From assembly GCA_049889415.1 (NCBI GenBank), contig JBMHDL010000007.1, forward strand, positions 1 to 64,000: a DNA stretch of 64,000 nucleotides. The letters run 5' to 3'. The stretch's first letter is position 1, and each line of letters starts with the position of its first letter. The notes beneath the pieces are model-generated. The model was not told the DNA's origin, did not search any database, and was given only the letters and a program-made list of their open reading frames with translations. Position numbers and translations under genes: made by a program. Source of the stretch: JAYQKL01 sp049889415 (GTDB taxonomy: Bacteria; Pseudomonadota; Alphaproteobacteria; RS24). Shown piece after piece: positions 52,273-60,801 of this stretch.

Positions 52273-53283
52273 TTACTTCCAGCCCAAGCTGCGTTCAACG
52301 GCGGCGACAATCTTATCTGGTGAAGGCAGATAGGCGCGCTCCAGTTCACGGGCAAACGGGATTGGCGTATGCGGCGGTGTTACCGCTTCCGGCGGCGCAA
52401 CCAGGCTTGCATAGGCCTTGTTGGTCACCATGGAAATGATGTCGGTAGCCAGCGAGCACCGTGGCGGTGCTTCATCAACGACAATCAACCGTCCGGTGTT
52501 TTCCACCGAATCAAGAATAGTTTCCTCATCAATCGGGCTTGTCGTGCGCAGGTCAATGACGTCGCAGCCAATGCCTTTTTCGGCCAGCATGTCGGCGGCT
52601 TTCATGGAGAATTTCACCATCAGGCCGGAGGCGACAATCGTGACATCCTCACCGGCCCGTGCCAGACGTGCATGCCCGAACGGGATCATGTAATCACCAT
52701 CAGGCACTTCGCCTTTTTCAGCGTAGAGCGCCTTATGCTCCATGAAAATCACCGGGTCATTTTCCCGAATGGCGGTGGTCAGCAGACCCTTGGCGTCGGC
52801 GGGCGTGGTCGGCATGGCGACTTTCAGGCCGGGCATAGAGGTCAAAATGCCGTGCGGTGACTGGCTGTGCTGGGCGGCGGCATTGAGGCCGGCGCCATAG
52901 ACCATGCGGATCACGGCCGGGCATTCGCTTTTGCCGCCGAACATGTAGCGGAATTTGGCGATTTGGTTCCAGATCTGGTCCATGCAGACGCCAAGGAAGT
53001 CGGCGAACATGATTTCCGCAACCGGACGTTTGCCGGTGAGACCAAGGCCGCCTGCAGCGCCGATAATGGCACTTTCGGAAATCGGGGTGTCGATTACCCG
53101 GTCGCCCCCAAACTGCTCATACAGGCCGGTCGAGGTTGACCAGATGCCGCCAATGGCCTCGGGGCCGCCAGCGGTTCCCATGCCACCGACAATGTCTTCA
53201 CCCAAAACGACGACATTCTCGTCACGGGTCATTTCTTCTCTCAGTGTATTCAAAAGCGCTTCGCGCAACATCATTTCAGCCAT
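52273..53283 (-). CDS. 2-oxoacid/acetoin dehydrogenase E1 component, beta subunit
   Basis: A 336-residue transketolase-like beta subunit (EDIVGGMGTAGG, then SPHGILTSMPGLKV and VIDLRTTSPIDEETI). It has no lipoyl domain, unlike the E1-beta of many alphaproteobacterial pyruvate dehydrogenases, and it resembles AcoB. It pairs with E1-alpha 9 bp upstream. Together they decarboxylate a 2-oxoacid or cleave acetoin using ThDP. Confidence 0.93.
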   Translation of the reverse strand: MAEMMLREALLNTLREEMTRDENVVVLGEDIVGGMGTAGGPEAIGGIWSTSTGLYEQFGGDRVIDTPISESAIIGAAGGLGLTGKRPVAEIMFADFLGVCMDQIWNQIAKFRYMFGGKSECPAVIRMVYGAGLNAAAQHSQSPHGILTSMPGLKVAMPTTPADAKGLLTTAIRENDPVIFMEHKALYAEKGEVPDGDYMIPFGHARLARAGEDVTIVASGLMVKFSMKAADMLAEKGIGCDVIDLRTTSPIDEETILDSVENTGRLIVVDEAPPRCSLATDIISMVTNKAYASLVAPPEAVTPPHTPIPFARELERAYLPSPDKIVAAVERSLGWK

Positions 53284-53292
53284 TGGGGTATC

Positions 53293-54270
53293 CTATGAAA
53301 TGTAATCGATATAAACGTCAGTCAGCACGTCTTCGGCTGTCGGAACCGGGGCCGCTTTTGCCGCCTCAAGAGCCTTTTCAATGGTCTCTGTGGTTTCCTT
53401 TTCAATTGCGTCGAGATCCTTCTTGCTCAGAAGTTTCTCCTTGAGGGCATGGGCGCGGAAATGTGTGAGACAATCCCGTTCCTTGCGGATACGGTCCAGT
53501 TCGCCTTCCCCGCGATAGTTTTGCGGATCGCCTTCAAAGTGACCGTAAAACCGCTCGGTGTCGAATTCCACCGCTGCCGGGCCGTTTCCGGCACGGACAT
53601 AATCCAGCACCTCACCCATGACTTCATAGACTTCAAAGAAATCACACCCGTTACCGCGCCAGACCTTCATGCCGAAGGCCTCCGCACGGCTGGCGATGTC
53701 CTTGGCGGTGCCGACGGCATAATCAACGCCTGTGTGCTCGGAATAATGATTATTTTCAAAGACGAAAATGGCCGGTGCATTGGTCACAACAGCCATATTC
53801 ATGGCCTCAAAAGTTGTGCCTTGGTTGCACGCGCCATCCCCTGAAAAGCCGATGGCAACCCGACCGTCATTGTGCAGTTTGGCGGACATGGCGGCCCCGA
53901 CCACAATTGGCGGCCCGCCGCCGACAATGCCGTTGGCCCCGAGCATGCCCTTGTCAATGTCGGCAATATGCATGGATCCGCCCTTGCCTTTACACAAACC
54001 ATCCGCACGCCCGTAAATTTCCTTCATCATACCGTCAATGTCGCAGCCCTTGGCAATACAGTGTCCATGACCTCTGTGGGTTGATGCGATTTTATCGTTA
54101 TGGTCGAGATTGATGCAGACACCGACCGCAACAGCCTCCTGACCGGCATAAAGGTGGGTAAATCCGGCAACCTCACCGGTTTGGATGACGTCATGTAGCT
54201 TATCCTCAAATTTGCGGATGTTGTTCATCTGCCGGTAAGCTTCCTTGAGTGTATCAGGGCTGATTTGCAT
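53293..54270 (-). CDS. 2-oxoacid/acetoin dehydrogenase E1 component, alpha subunit
   Basis: The 325-residue subunit contains the ThDP motif GDGACNQG (144-151) closing at NN (173-174) and the active-site stretch STHRGHGHCIAKG. KGKGGSMHIAD and GMLGANGIVGGG are as in AcoA-type acetoin dehydrogenases, which otherwise resemble pyruvate dehydrogenase E1-alpha. GGAGGAGAG precedes the ATG. The E3 for this complex is probably the dihydrolipoamide dehydrogenase at 61604, 7 kb away on the other strand. Confidence 0.94.
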   Translation of the reverse strand: MQISPDTLKEAYRQMNNIRKFEDKLHDVIQTGEVAGFTHLYAGQEAVAVGVCINLDHNDKIASTHRGHGHCIAKGCDIDGMMKEIYGRADGLCKGKGGSMHIADIDKGMLGANGIVGGGPPIVVGAAMSAKLHNDGRVAIGFSGDGACNQGTTFEAMNMAVVTNAPAIFVFENNHYSEHTGVDYAVGTAKDIASRAEAFGMKVWRGNGCDFFEVYEVMGEVLDYVRAGNGPAAVEFDTERFYGHFEGDPQNYRGEGELDRIRKERDCLTHFRAHALKEKLLSKKDLDAIEKETTETIEKALEAAKAAPVPTAEDVLTDVYIDYIS

Positions 54271-54333
54271 ATTCTCTCCTCCAAACTGGCATTTATTTAA
54301 GCATGTAGAGCTGTAAATTAAAACGCAATTTCC

Positions 54334-55479
54334 TTAGCGACTGAGTATGGTGACGGCGGAGACGCCGGGGGCGCCGTAAACGTGAGTGTAAGCAGTCTTG
54401 GGGTTTCCCTGCACCTGACGGATACCTGCGTCTCCGCGCAATTGCAGGGCGTTCTCATAAACCTGTCTTAGGCCCGACGCACCAATTGGCTCCCCATTGG
54501 CGATACAGCCGCCATCCGTGTTGACGGGCAGCCGGCCACTCAGCCTGGTTTCACCGTTTTTGAGCATGGTTTCCTGTTCGCCATGCGCGCAAAATCCGTT
54601 TTCCGCCATATGCATGATTTCTGCGCCGGCTTCCGTATCCTGTAATTGTGCCAGGTCAATGTCATTCGGCCCGATGCCGGCATGATCAAACGCTGCAGCT
54701 GAGGCAAGTTGGGTGGCAGTGCCGGTGATCTCAGTGTCAATAGCCGGGGCGAAAACCTCAAATGACCCCGGCGGGCGTGTCCGCATCACGGCCGCATCCA
54801 GCCGGATGAAGGGTGCGCCAAGCTGCTCAGCTTTTTTGCGGCTGGCAAGAATGAGAGCAACGCCCCCTTCGGCGGGGGAGCAGAACATGAATTTGGTCAA
54901 GGGGTCGCTCACCATCTGACTGTTCATGATTTCTTCATGGGCAATCGGTTGACGCCGCCAGGCCATCTCATTGTGTTCGGCATTGAGGAACGCTTTTTCA
55001 GAAACCCGACCGAGTGTGTCTTCGCTGATTCCGTAATCATGCATGTAGCGCTTGATTTTCATGGCAAAGAACTGTGTGGTCAGCATATAACCCTGTTCGC
55101 CATACCATTCCGGCAGGCCCCATTCCGCCGGCATCGGATCGAACGCCCCTCTGGGGTGCTTATCAAAGCCGACGGCCAGACCGAGTTCATACTCACCTGA
55201 TTTGATGGCATTGGAGGCTGCATAAAGCGCGGAGCCGCCCGTGGCACATCCGTTTTTAACATTGATGAATTGAATACCGGTCAGGCCAAGCTGGGTGACG
55301 ATTGTGTCGGCATTGCCGGCCGCGTCAGACCCGCCATAGGCGAACTGTATGTCCTGCCAACAGAGTCCGGTGTCAGCCAAAGCCGCTTCGACGGCATGAA
55401 TACCCTGCTCAAGACCGCTTTTATCCGGCGTGCGCCCGAATGGATGCATGCCAATGCCGATAATCCCGACCTCGGTCAT
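54334..55479 (-). CDS. Thiolase-fold Ltp2-like protein (probable retro-aldolase)
   Basis: The 381-residue thiolase-fold protein keeps C78 (NGCATGGSAL), but the HDCF histidine is replaced (QDTEAG, residues 280-285), GHP is GEP (E330) and the C-terminal CxG reads HVYGAPG with Y368. This pattern fits lipid-transfer-protein-type aldolases such as Ltp2, which cleave C-C bonds of steroid side-chain CoA thioesters using tyrosines, rather than true thiolases. Its ATG overlaps the DUF35 stop by four bases (ATGA), as expected for an Ltp2/DUF35 complex. Confidence 0.8.
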   Translation of the reverse strand: MTEVGIIGIGMHPFGRTPDKSGLEQGIHAVEAALADTGLCWQDIQFAYGGSDAAGNADTIVTQLGLTGIQFINVKNGCATGGSALYAASNAIKSGEYELGLAVGFDKHPRGAFDPMPAEWGLPEWYGEQGYMLTTQFFAMKIKRYMHDYGISEDTLGRVSEKAFLNAEHNEMAWRRQPIAHEEIMNSQMVSDPLTKFMFCSPAEGGVALILASRKKAEQLGAPFIRLDAAVMRTRPPGSFEVFAPAIDTEITGTATQLASAAAFDHAGIGPNDIDLAQLQDTEAGAEIMHMAENGFCAHGEQETMLKNGETRLSGRLPVNTDGGCIANGEPIGASGLRQVYENALQLRGDAGIRQVQGNPKTAYTHVYGAPGVSAVTILSR

Positions 55480-55871
55480 ATTGTATCCCCCTTGATCGGT
55501 TGGAATGCGTGTGCCTGATCAATCTCACCCGTATCCAGCCGCTTGAAATCAAACGCCGTCAACTCAACCGCCATTCCGATTTCGACCTCTTCGGGCTCCA
55601 TCCCGACAAGCCGGGCCTCAACCATCAATTGACCCTCCAGAGACACATAAGCGACAATGTAGGGGGCAAAGTCCTCGCCGTGATTATATGGCGGTGATTT
55701 CGGCGCAAACCTTTGTACCGTGAAAGACCAAACAGTTCCCACACGGTGCAGGGCGACAGCCTCCACTGTCTCCTCATCGCCCTCGGGCAGGGGGAAGATG
55801 AACTGCCCTGTTGAGCGTATCCGGCCACCCTTCAGGGTCGGTGGATCCATGCTGGCAAAAACATTGGTCAT
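55476..55871 (-). CDS. DUF35 OB-fold protein lacking the zinc ribbon
   Basis: From ATG 55871 the 131-residue protein has the DUF35 OB-fold core (VGTVWSFTVQRFAPKSPPY, then PYIVAYVSLEG and VGMAVELT-like strands). The N-terminal zinc ribbon normally expected has no cysteines here (LKGGRIRSTGQFIF). Such proteins are obligate partners of thiolase-fold enzymes and help to bind CoA. It is coupled to the Ltp2-like gene by a four-base overlap. A longer frame to 55898 is unlikely. Confidence 0.85.
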   Translation of the reverse strand: MTNVFASMDPPTLKGGRIRSTGQFIFPLPEGDEETVEAVALHRVGTVWSFTVQRFAPKSPPYNHGEDFAPYIVAYVSLEGQLMVEARLVGMEPEEVEIGMAVELTAFDFKRLDTGEIDQAHAFQPIKGDTI

Positions 55872-55922
55872 GACGGCCTCGTGCATTAAACAAGGCAAGA
55901 TTAAAGTCCGGTTTTGGACAAA

Positions 55923-55934
55923 TATACTCGTATA
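55923..55934. promoter_or_regulatory. Short palindrome between LuxR-type regulator and DUF35 genes
   Basis: TATAC-TC-GTATA is a perfect inverted repeat in an AT-rich pocket of the 82-bp gap, 52 bp before the DUF35 start. It could be an operator or part of a minus-strand -10 region. Confidence 0.35.
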
Positions 55935-55953
55935 AAAATTAGTTTTTCCGGGA

Positions 55954-56751
55954 TCAGCTGTTGATGCTGATATAACCGAGTTGGGTTGCCTTGAAGACCG
56001 CTTGACTGCGGTTTACGGCATCGAGTTTGATGGACGCATTATGGATATGAAATCTGACCGTAGCGCGGCTGCGTTTGATGATCATGCTGATTTCAATATC
56101 GGTTTTGCCCATGGCAGCCCAGAGCAGACATTCGACCTCGCGCTTGGATAATTTCGAACCGGACGGCAGCAGGCGCGAGGGCGGCGTGACCTGCATATAG
56201 CTGCGGATAAAGGCACGTGCATAAATGCCCAGCTCTGCGCCGTGCTCGGTGAAAATTTCCCCCAAATCCGAAATTTTCCGGTCTTTCGGGTTGTAACTGA
56301 CAGCGCCGATTTGACTGAACGGCATGTGGATTGGCACAACAATCGCACAACTAGTTTTGGCGCGTTCCCCAAATTTTGACAAATCCACATCCTGAAGAAA
56401 ATTATTGGGATACAGTGTCCGGATGCCGTCCTTGTTGATCCAGAAGGGTTCGCTTTCATAGCGGCAGGCCATGGTTAATGGAGATTCAAGTGCTAGATTG
56501 TTAGTTTTCCACCAATCACTGCTGTCATCCCAGCCGAAAACTTCCGTCGCCATGAGTTCACCATCCTCATCCACAATTGCCGTGTTCAGGGCAATATTAT
56601 GGGTGGCGGCCACCATCATGTCGAACTTGTCATTGATGATGTCACGATAGGCTTCGCAGGATTGACGAATCTTGTCAGGTCCTGAAATCCTGATTTGTTC
56701 AAGGTTTTCAATCAGTTTTTCATTTTTGAGTGACATTGGAGGCCCATTCAA
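55954..56751 (-). CDS. LuxR-family transcriptional regulator (solo)
   Basis: A 265-residue protein with an N-terminal autoinducer-binding-like domain (about 20-180) and a C-terminal GerE/LuxR helix-turn-helix (about 200-262: LSKREVECLLWAAMGKTDIE, then SRATVRFHIHNASIKLDA). No luxI-type synthase is visible, so it may sense a different ligand, for example a pathway metabolite. The usual D-P pair of the acyl-homoserine-lactone pocket reads E-S-P. It lies inside a run of minus-strand catabolic genes. ATG 56736 is an alternative start. Confidence 0.88.
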   Translation of the reverse strand: MNGPPMSLKNEKLIENLEQIRISGPDKIRQSCEAYRDIINDKFDMMVAATHNIALNTAIVDEDGELMATEVFGWDDSSDWWKTNNLALESPLTMACRYESEPFWINKDGIRTLYPNNFLQDVDLSKFGERAKTSCAIVVPIHMPFSQIGAVSYNPKDRKISDLGEIFTEHGAELGIYARAFIRSYMQVTPPSRLLPSGSKLSKREVECLLWAAMGKTDIEISMIIKRSRATVRFHIHNASIKLDAVNRSQAVFKATQLGYISINS

Positions 56752-56828
56752 ACCTGTCGGGGGAGGGAAGACATTGGTACAGTCTTCAGTTTAGGTCACT
56801 GAGAAAACGGGACAAGCGTTATTTTGCC

Positions 56829-57593
56829 TTATACCTCAGCTTTTTCCCGATTAATCCAGCTGATGCCGCGTTTCAACAGGGTGTAAAAGACCGGCAGGTC
56901 CCACGCGCAACGGTCAACAGTCGGCCACCATGGCACATCCGGCTGCAGGTCATAATGCCCGCGACAGTGCCCGAGCGTTAAATAAAGGACGGCGCCTTCA
57001 CCATGGGTTTTGATGTAAAATACAGGATGTTTGCCGGGGGCGTCCGCAGCTTCGGCAAAGCCCGTGCCCTCTTCGGTGCATTCGGTTTCGAGCAGCACAT
57101 CCAACGTGCCATGGGTTTCCAGATGATACAACTCGTCCGTTGTCTCAAACGACTCAATCCCCTGGACCAGTTCATGGTCGGGTTGGGCGTTGGTCACCAG
57201 ATACGGTTCAATAGGCGGATGGGTAATGAATTGCGAGCCGAGCAGATCCATAAAAAGCGGGGCGATGCGCGGCGCCGCCCACAGCCCGTCATCGAGCATC
57301 CGCAGAATCGAATTTGTACCATGCAAGGCTAGCCAGCGCCCCCCTTTGTTCAGCCAATCCTTCAACACTTCCTGGGCGTTGAGGGAGGGAATGACATCAC
57401 ATGTATAGGTCACCAGACAGTCGGCATTGCGGATGGCATCGAGGTTTTCATAATCTTCGAAAACGCGGACACGAAAGCGCATATCCTCACCGAAAAGCTT
57501 AAGCAGTTCCAGACGTGCAAAGTCAATGTCATGATATTTGCCGGCGGCAATTAGTACGCAGTCAATACGTTCCGGGTGTTTGTTGTCACTCAT
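56829..57593 (-). CDS. ThuA-like domain protein
   Basis: A 254-residue protein with the glutamine-amidotransferase-like ThuA fold: VLIAAGKYHDIDFARLELL, WLALHGTNSILR and LYLTLGHCRGHYD. It lacks a signal peptide, and no amidotransferase cysteine triad is obvious. ThuA proteins occur in sugar operons, but their chemistry is mostly unknown. Its start is 2 bp after the stop of the Rieske gene, so it belongs to that transcript and may serve the oxygenase or its product. Confidence 0.82.
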   Translation of the reverse strand: MSDNKHPERIDCVLIAAGKYHDIDFARLELLKLFGEDMRFRVRVFEDYENLDAIRNADCLVTYTCDVIPSLNAQEVLKDWLNKGGRWLALHGTNSILRMLDDGLWAAPRIAPLFMDLLGSQFITHPPIEPYLVTNAQPDHELVQGIESFETTDELYHLETHGTLDVLLETECTEEGTGFAEAADAPGKHPVFYIKTHGEGAVLYLTLGHCRGHYDLQPDVPWWPTVDRCAWDLPVFYTLLKRGISWINREKAEV

Positions 57594-57595
57594 CT

Positions 57596-58996
57596 TTACT
57601 TGTCCAAATATTTCTGCAAAGTGTTGTGGAATTGGCGAATACGGATTTCCTGATAATCACCAAGCTGAACCTGGCGGTTCTTGGAAGCTTTCAGGCCTTC
57701 CTGAACATAGGGGAGATTGTCCATATCCTGTTCAAAAACATCGCCCAAAGTGCCTAATTCCTCGGCTTCAGTCCATTTTTGGTCAACTGACAGAAATTTC
57801 ATCTGTGGGCTGCGCGGACGCTCCTGCCCGGGTGGCACGCGGGTCAGAATACGCACTTCCATCAGACAGTGATCAGGATCCTTCCAGGGGCGCCAACGAT
57901 ACACGATGTTCGGCATGAAACCGCCCCAAGGTGCGAAATTCGGAAAGACATTGTAAACAATGGCATCCAGCAGTTCGGCGTCGGTGGCATCACTGTGATC
58001 ATAGCCGAAAATATTGGTGTAATTTTCCCGCATGGCGGCACCCAAAGCCTCACGCGCGGTCATGCCGTCCGGCACATCAATGGCGAAGGGGTCGCTCTCG
58101 GCGTCATAATTTTCCGCAGAGCGGCCGTTATATTTGACGAATTCATCGACAATCCACTGCTGTTCCTTGCCCTCCGGGTCAATATGCGGCGACATCACGC
58201 CGAACGGCACAAGATTGACGTTCACATTGTCACCCCAATACCAATAGGCGCTGTTTTCATCGCCTGTGAAAGGCAGTATCTGCGGATGCGTCACAACCGT
58301 ATGCCAGGCTTCCATAAAGGCCTCGGCGGTGACTTTCCAGTTTGCCGGTACGACTTTTCCGACCCAGATGGCAGTCGCACATTCTTCGTGCCGCCAGCGC
58401 TTAAAATGCTCAGGCAAAGGCGCCAGAAACTCCTCAAGAGTCGGTCCGCCGGGGTTTTCCTTAAGAAAAATGTATCCGGCCCAACGACCGACCTCGGCTT
58501 CGGGAAGGCTCATTTTTTCGTCGGTCAGGTGCGAAAAGTCCCAGCGGTTCGGGATGTGTGCCAGCGATCCGTCCTTGTTCCAGGTCAGCCCATGGAACGG
58601 ACATTCAAAACGGTCTTCGCAGCCGTCCTCCAGCCGCAATTTACGCCCCCGGTGCAGGCAAACATTATGAAAAGCTCGGACGGAACCGTCATCCTGACGG
58701 CAAATCAGGAATGTCCGGCCTGCATTATCAAACACCGTGAAATCACCGGGCTCGGGAATATCCTCTTCCCGTGCGGCGAATTGCCAGACATTTGGCCACA
58801 TTTTTTCGTTCTCAAGTGCCTCAAACTCTTTTGAGGTGTAGCGCTCGACGGGCAATGGCTCGGAGCCTAAATATTCATAGCTCGGTTCTTTGAGAAAATC
58901 AGGCACAGGGCGAGAGTCCTTGGCCATCAGGTCAACCCAGTTTACGCCTTCAGCCAGGCGGGTCAAATCAGTCTTGTCATTGGAGCTCTTGGACAT
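57596..58996 (-). CDS. Rieske non-heme iron oxygenase, alpha subunit (7 of 7)
   Basis: The longest of the seven at 466 residues. Rieske ligands are C113-x-H115 (CLHRG) and C132-x2-H135 (CPFHGL, with L where W is common), iron ligands H232 and H237 in FMEAWHTVVTHP (AWH replaces the usual YH) with Glu bridging. The tail RIRQFHNTLQKYL fits the cluster. It heads the minus-strand run ThuA, LuxR, DUF35, Ltp2-like, E1-alpha, E1-beta, E2. Motif drift suggests a substrate unlike those of its paralogues. Confidence 0.92.
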   Translation of the reverse strand: MSKSSNDKTDLTRLAEGVNWVDLMAKDSRPVPDFLKEPSYEYLGSEPLPVERYTSKEFEALENEKMWPNVWQFAAREEDIPEPGDFTVFDNAGRTFLICRQDDGSVRAFHNVCLHRGRKLRLEDGCEDRFECPFHGLTWNKDGSLAHIPNRWDFSHLTDEKMSLPEAEVGRWAGYIFLKENPGGPTLEEFLAPLPEHFKRWRHEECATAIWVGKVVPANWKVTAEAFMEAWHTVVTHPQILPFTGDENSAYWYWGDNVNVNLVPFGVMSPHIDPEGKEQQWIVDEFVKYNGRSAENYDAESDPFAIDVPDGMTAREALGAAMRENYTNIFGYDHSDATDAELLDAIVYNVFPNFAPWGGFMPNIVYRWRPWKDPDHCLMEVRILTRVPPGQERPRSPQMKFLSVDQKWTEAEELGTLGDVFEQDMDNLPYVQEGLKASKNRQVQLGDYQEIRIRQFHNTLQKYLDK

Positions 58997-59183
58997 GCGT
59001 CATCCTTTCACAAAGATTTCTTTTCAAGCTTGGAGATATGTTGCCCCCATAAAAGATTAAAAAAAACTATCCTAATATCCAAGTCTCAAAACCTAGCACA
59101 AAAACCATTTTCGCCGCGTGTGAGAAGTCTGTAGTGTTGGAAATCATGAAGTCTGAATTGGCTGTTTTTCTCTGGAGGGTCTT
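58997..59183. promoter_or_regulatory. Divergent intergenic region, Rieske 7 and SDR operons
   Basis: At 187 bp this is one of the longest gaps in the window. It contains an AT-rich stretch with a run of seven A (near 59060) and must hold start signals for two large divergent operons. No -35/-10 pair stands out. Confidence 0.35.
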
Positions 59184-59963
59184 ATGGGGAAACTGGAAAA
59201 CAAGGTTGCTGTCATAACCGGCGGGACGTCCGGCATTGGTGCAGGCACGGTCGCCAAATTTGTTGAGGAGGGCGCCAAGGTCGTCTTCACCGGCTCGAAT
59301 GAGGAAAAGGCGGCACAGGTTTGTGACAAAACGGGCGCACAGTTCGTCAAGCATCAGGTGCAGGATGAGGATGGATGGAAAAGCTTGATGGATAGCGTGC
59401 ACGAGCAATATGGCCGGCTCGACATCATGTTCGCCAATGCAGGAACCGAAATGGGGGACGCCAGTGTTGAGGAAATCAACTTGGCGGATTGGCAACGTCT
59501 TCTGGACATCAATCTGACCGGCATGATGCTCAGTGCGCAAATGGCAGTTCGTGCCATGCGCAATAATCCTGACGGCCCGACAGGAAGCATTATCATGAAC
59601 AGTTCCATGAACGCCTTCATTCCGATGGGCAATTATGTCACCTATTCGACGACCAAAGGGGCGCTGATTGCGCTGGCAAAATCCGTCGCCATGCATTGCG
59701 CCAATCAGGGATTGCAGATACGCTGCAACTCCATTCACCCGGGTGTGGTCGAGACGGAAATGATCACCAATCTGATTGATGGTGCCGACGATCCGGCGGC
59801 GGCGCGGGCGGGATATGAGTCCATGGCGCCACTTAAGCGTATGGCGACGGTTGCGGAGGTTGCCGGTCTAGTGACCTATTTGGCTTCTGATGAGGCGGCT
59901 TTCATAAGTGGTGCTGAATACAAGATGGACGGCGCGACCACTTCCGGCATGATGGGGTTGTAG
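59184..59963 (+). CDS. Short-chain dehydrogenase/reductase (SDR)
   Basis: A 259-residue classical SDR with TGGTSGIG, ANAG, serines in MNSSMNA and catalytic YSTTK. The end of beta-2 (FTGSNEE) has no acidic residue. GGAGGG precedes the ATG. It is the first of three consecutive SDR genes, and its C-terminal half (CNSIHPGVVETEM) is of the kind seen in cyclic-alcohol and hydroxysteroid dehydrogenases. Substrate undetermined. Confidence 0.92.
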   Translation: MGKLENKVAVITGGTSGIGAGTVAKFVEEGAKVVFTGSNEEKAAQVCDKTGAQFVKHQVQDEDGWKSLMDSVHEQYGRLDIMFANAGTEMGDASVEEINLADWQRLLDINLTGMMLSAQMAVRAMRNNPDGPTGSIIMNSSMNAFIPMGNYVTYSTTKGALIALAKSVAMHCANQGLQIRCNSIHPGVVETEMITNLIDGADDPAAARAGYESMAPLKRMATVAEVAGLVTYLASDEAAFISGAEYKMDGATTSGMMGL

Positions 59964-59967
59964 GATT

Positions 59968-60777
59968 ATGAGTTCTTCAGGCACAAATTTGCAGGGCCGG
60001 GTCGCTCTTGTTACCGGCGGATTGCGTGGCATTGGTCGCGCCATTGCCGAGAAGTTGCAGTCTTTGGGGTGTGTCGTTTATTGTACTGATATTGAGCCAG
60101 ATGACGTGGCCGGCACGCTTTTAGCTGGCGCCCCTGACGGACTTCATTACATCAAGGCTGATGTCGCCTCTGAACAGGACTGGCAGGCCGCCATCGCCAA
60201 AATTAAGAAAGCGCAGGGTCGGCTTGACATACTGGTCAACAATGCCGGCACGGATTGTGTGTCTCCAGTTGAGGATCTGAAACTGGAAGATTGGCGGCGC
60301 ATCATGTCCATTAATGTTGACGGTGTTTTTCTTGGTGTCAAGACAGCGGCACCCTTGTTAGAGGCCTCAGGTGCGCAAACGCCGGCCGGCAGTTCCATCA
60401 TCAATATCAGCTCAATCATGGGCAAGGTCGGCTATCCGGACACCTCAGCCTATAATGCCGGCAAGGGGGCGGTGAAGCTGTTCACCAAAGCTGTCGCAAT
60501 TGAGTTTGCTAGCAAACGCAAGCCCATAAGGGTCAACTCCGTACATCCCGGTTTCATACGAACACCGCTTTTCGATGCCGGTATGCAGCGGCTGGTGGAT
60601 GAAGGGGCCGCCGGGTCGATTGATGAACTGGCCGATGTGCTTTCGCAGGCCACACCTAACGGCCGATTGGGCACCGCAGAAGAGATTGCCGAAGCGGTGG
60701 CATTTTTGGCTGGAGACGGCAGCGCCTATATGACCGGCTCTGAAATGGTCGTCGATGGCGGCTGGACGGCGCAGTAA
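59968..60777 (+). CDS. Short-chain dehydrogenase/reductase (SDR)
   Basis: A 269-residue classical SDR with TGGLRGIG, NNAG, a serine in NISSIMG and YNAGK. D in CTDIEPD predicts NAD(H). It starts 4 bp after the preceding SDR and shares the RVNSVHPGFIRTP type loop with its neighbours. Three SDRs in a row suggest successive or stereospecific oxidations on one ring skeleton, with substrate unknown. Confidence 0.92.
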   Translation: MSSSGTNLQGRVALVTGGLRGIGRAIAEKLQSLGCVVYCTDIEPDDVAGTLLAGAPDGLHYIKADVASEQDWQAAIAKIKKAQGRLDILVNNAGTDCVSPVEDLKLEDWRRIMSINVDGVFLGVKTAAPLLEASGAQTPAGSSIINISSIMGKVGYPDTSAYNAGKGAVKLFTKAVAIEFASKRKPIRVNSVHPGFIRTPLFDAGMQRLVDEGAAGSIDELADVLSQATPNGRLGTAEEIAEAVAFLAGDGSAYMTGSEMVVDGGWTAQ

Positions 60778-60801
60778 CGCAGTAATCTTAAGGAGAGGTA
60801 G

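Noticed and set aside
51877..52860. Plus-strand frames opposite E2 and E1-beta
   Set aside because: Low-complexity and motif-free, and the minus-strand genes are clearly real.
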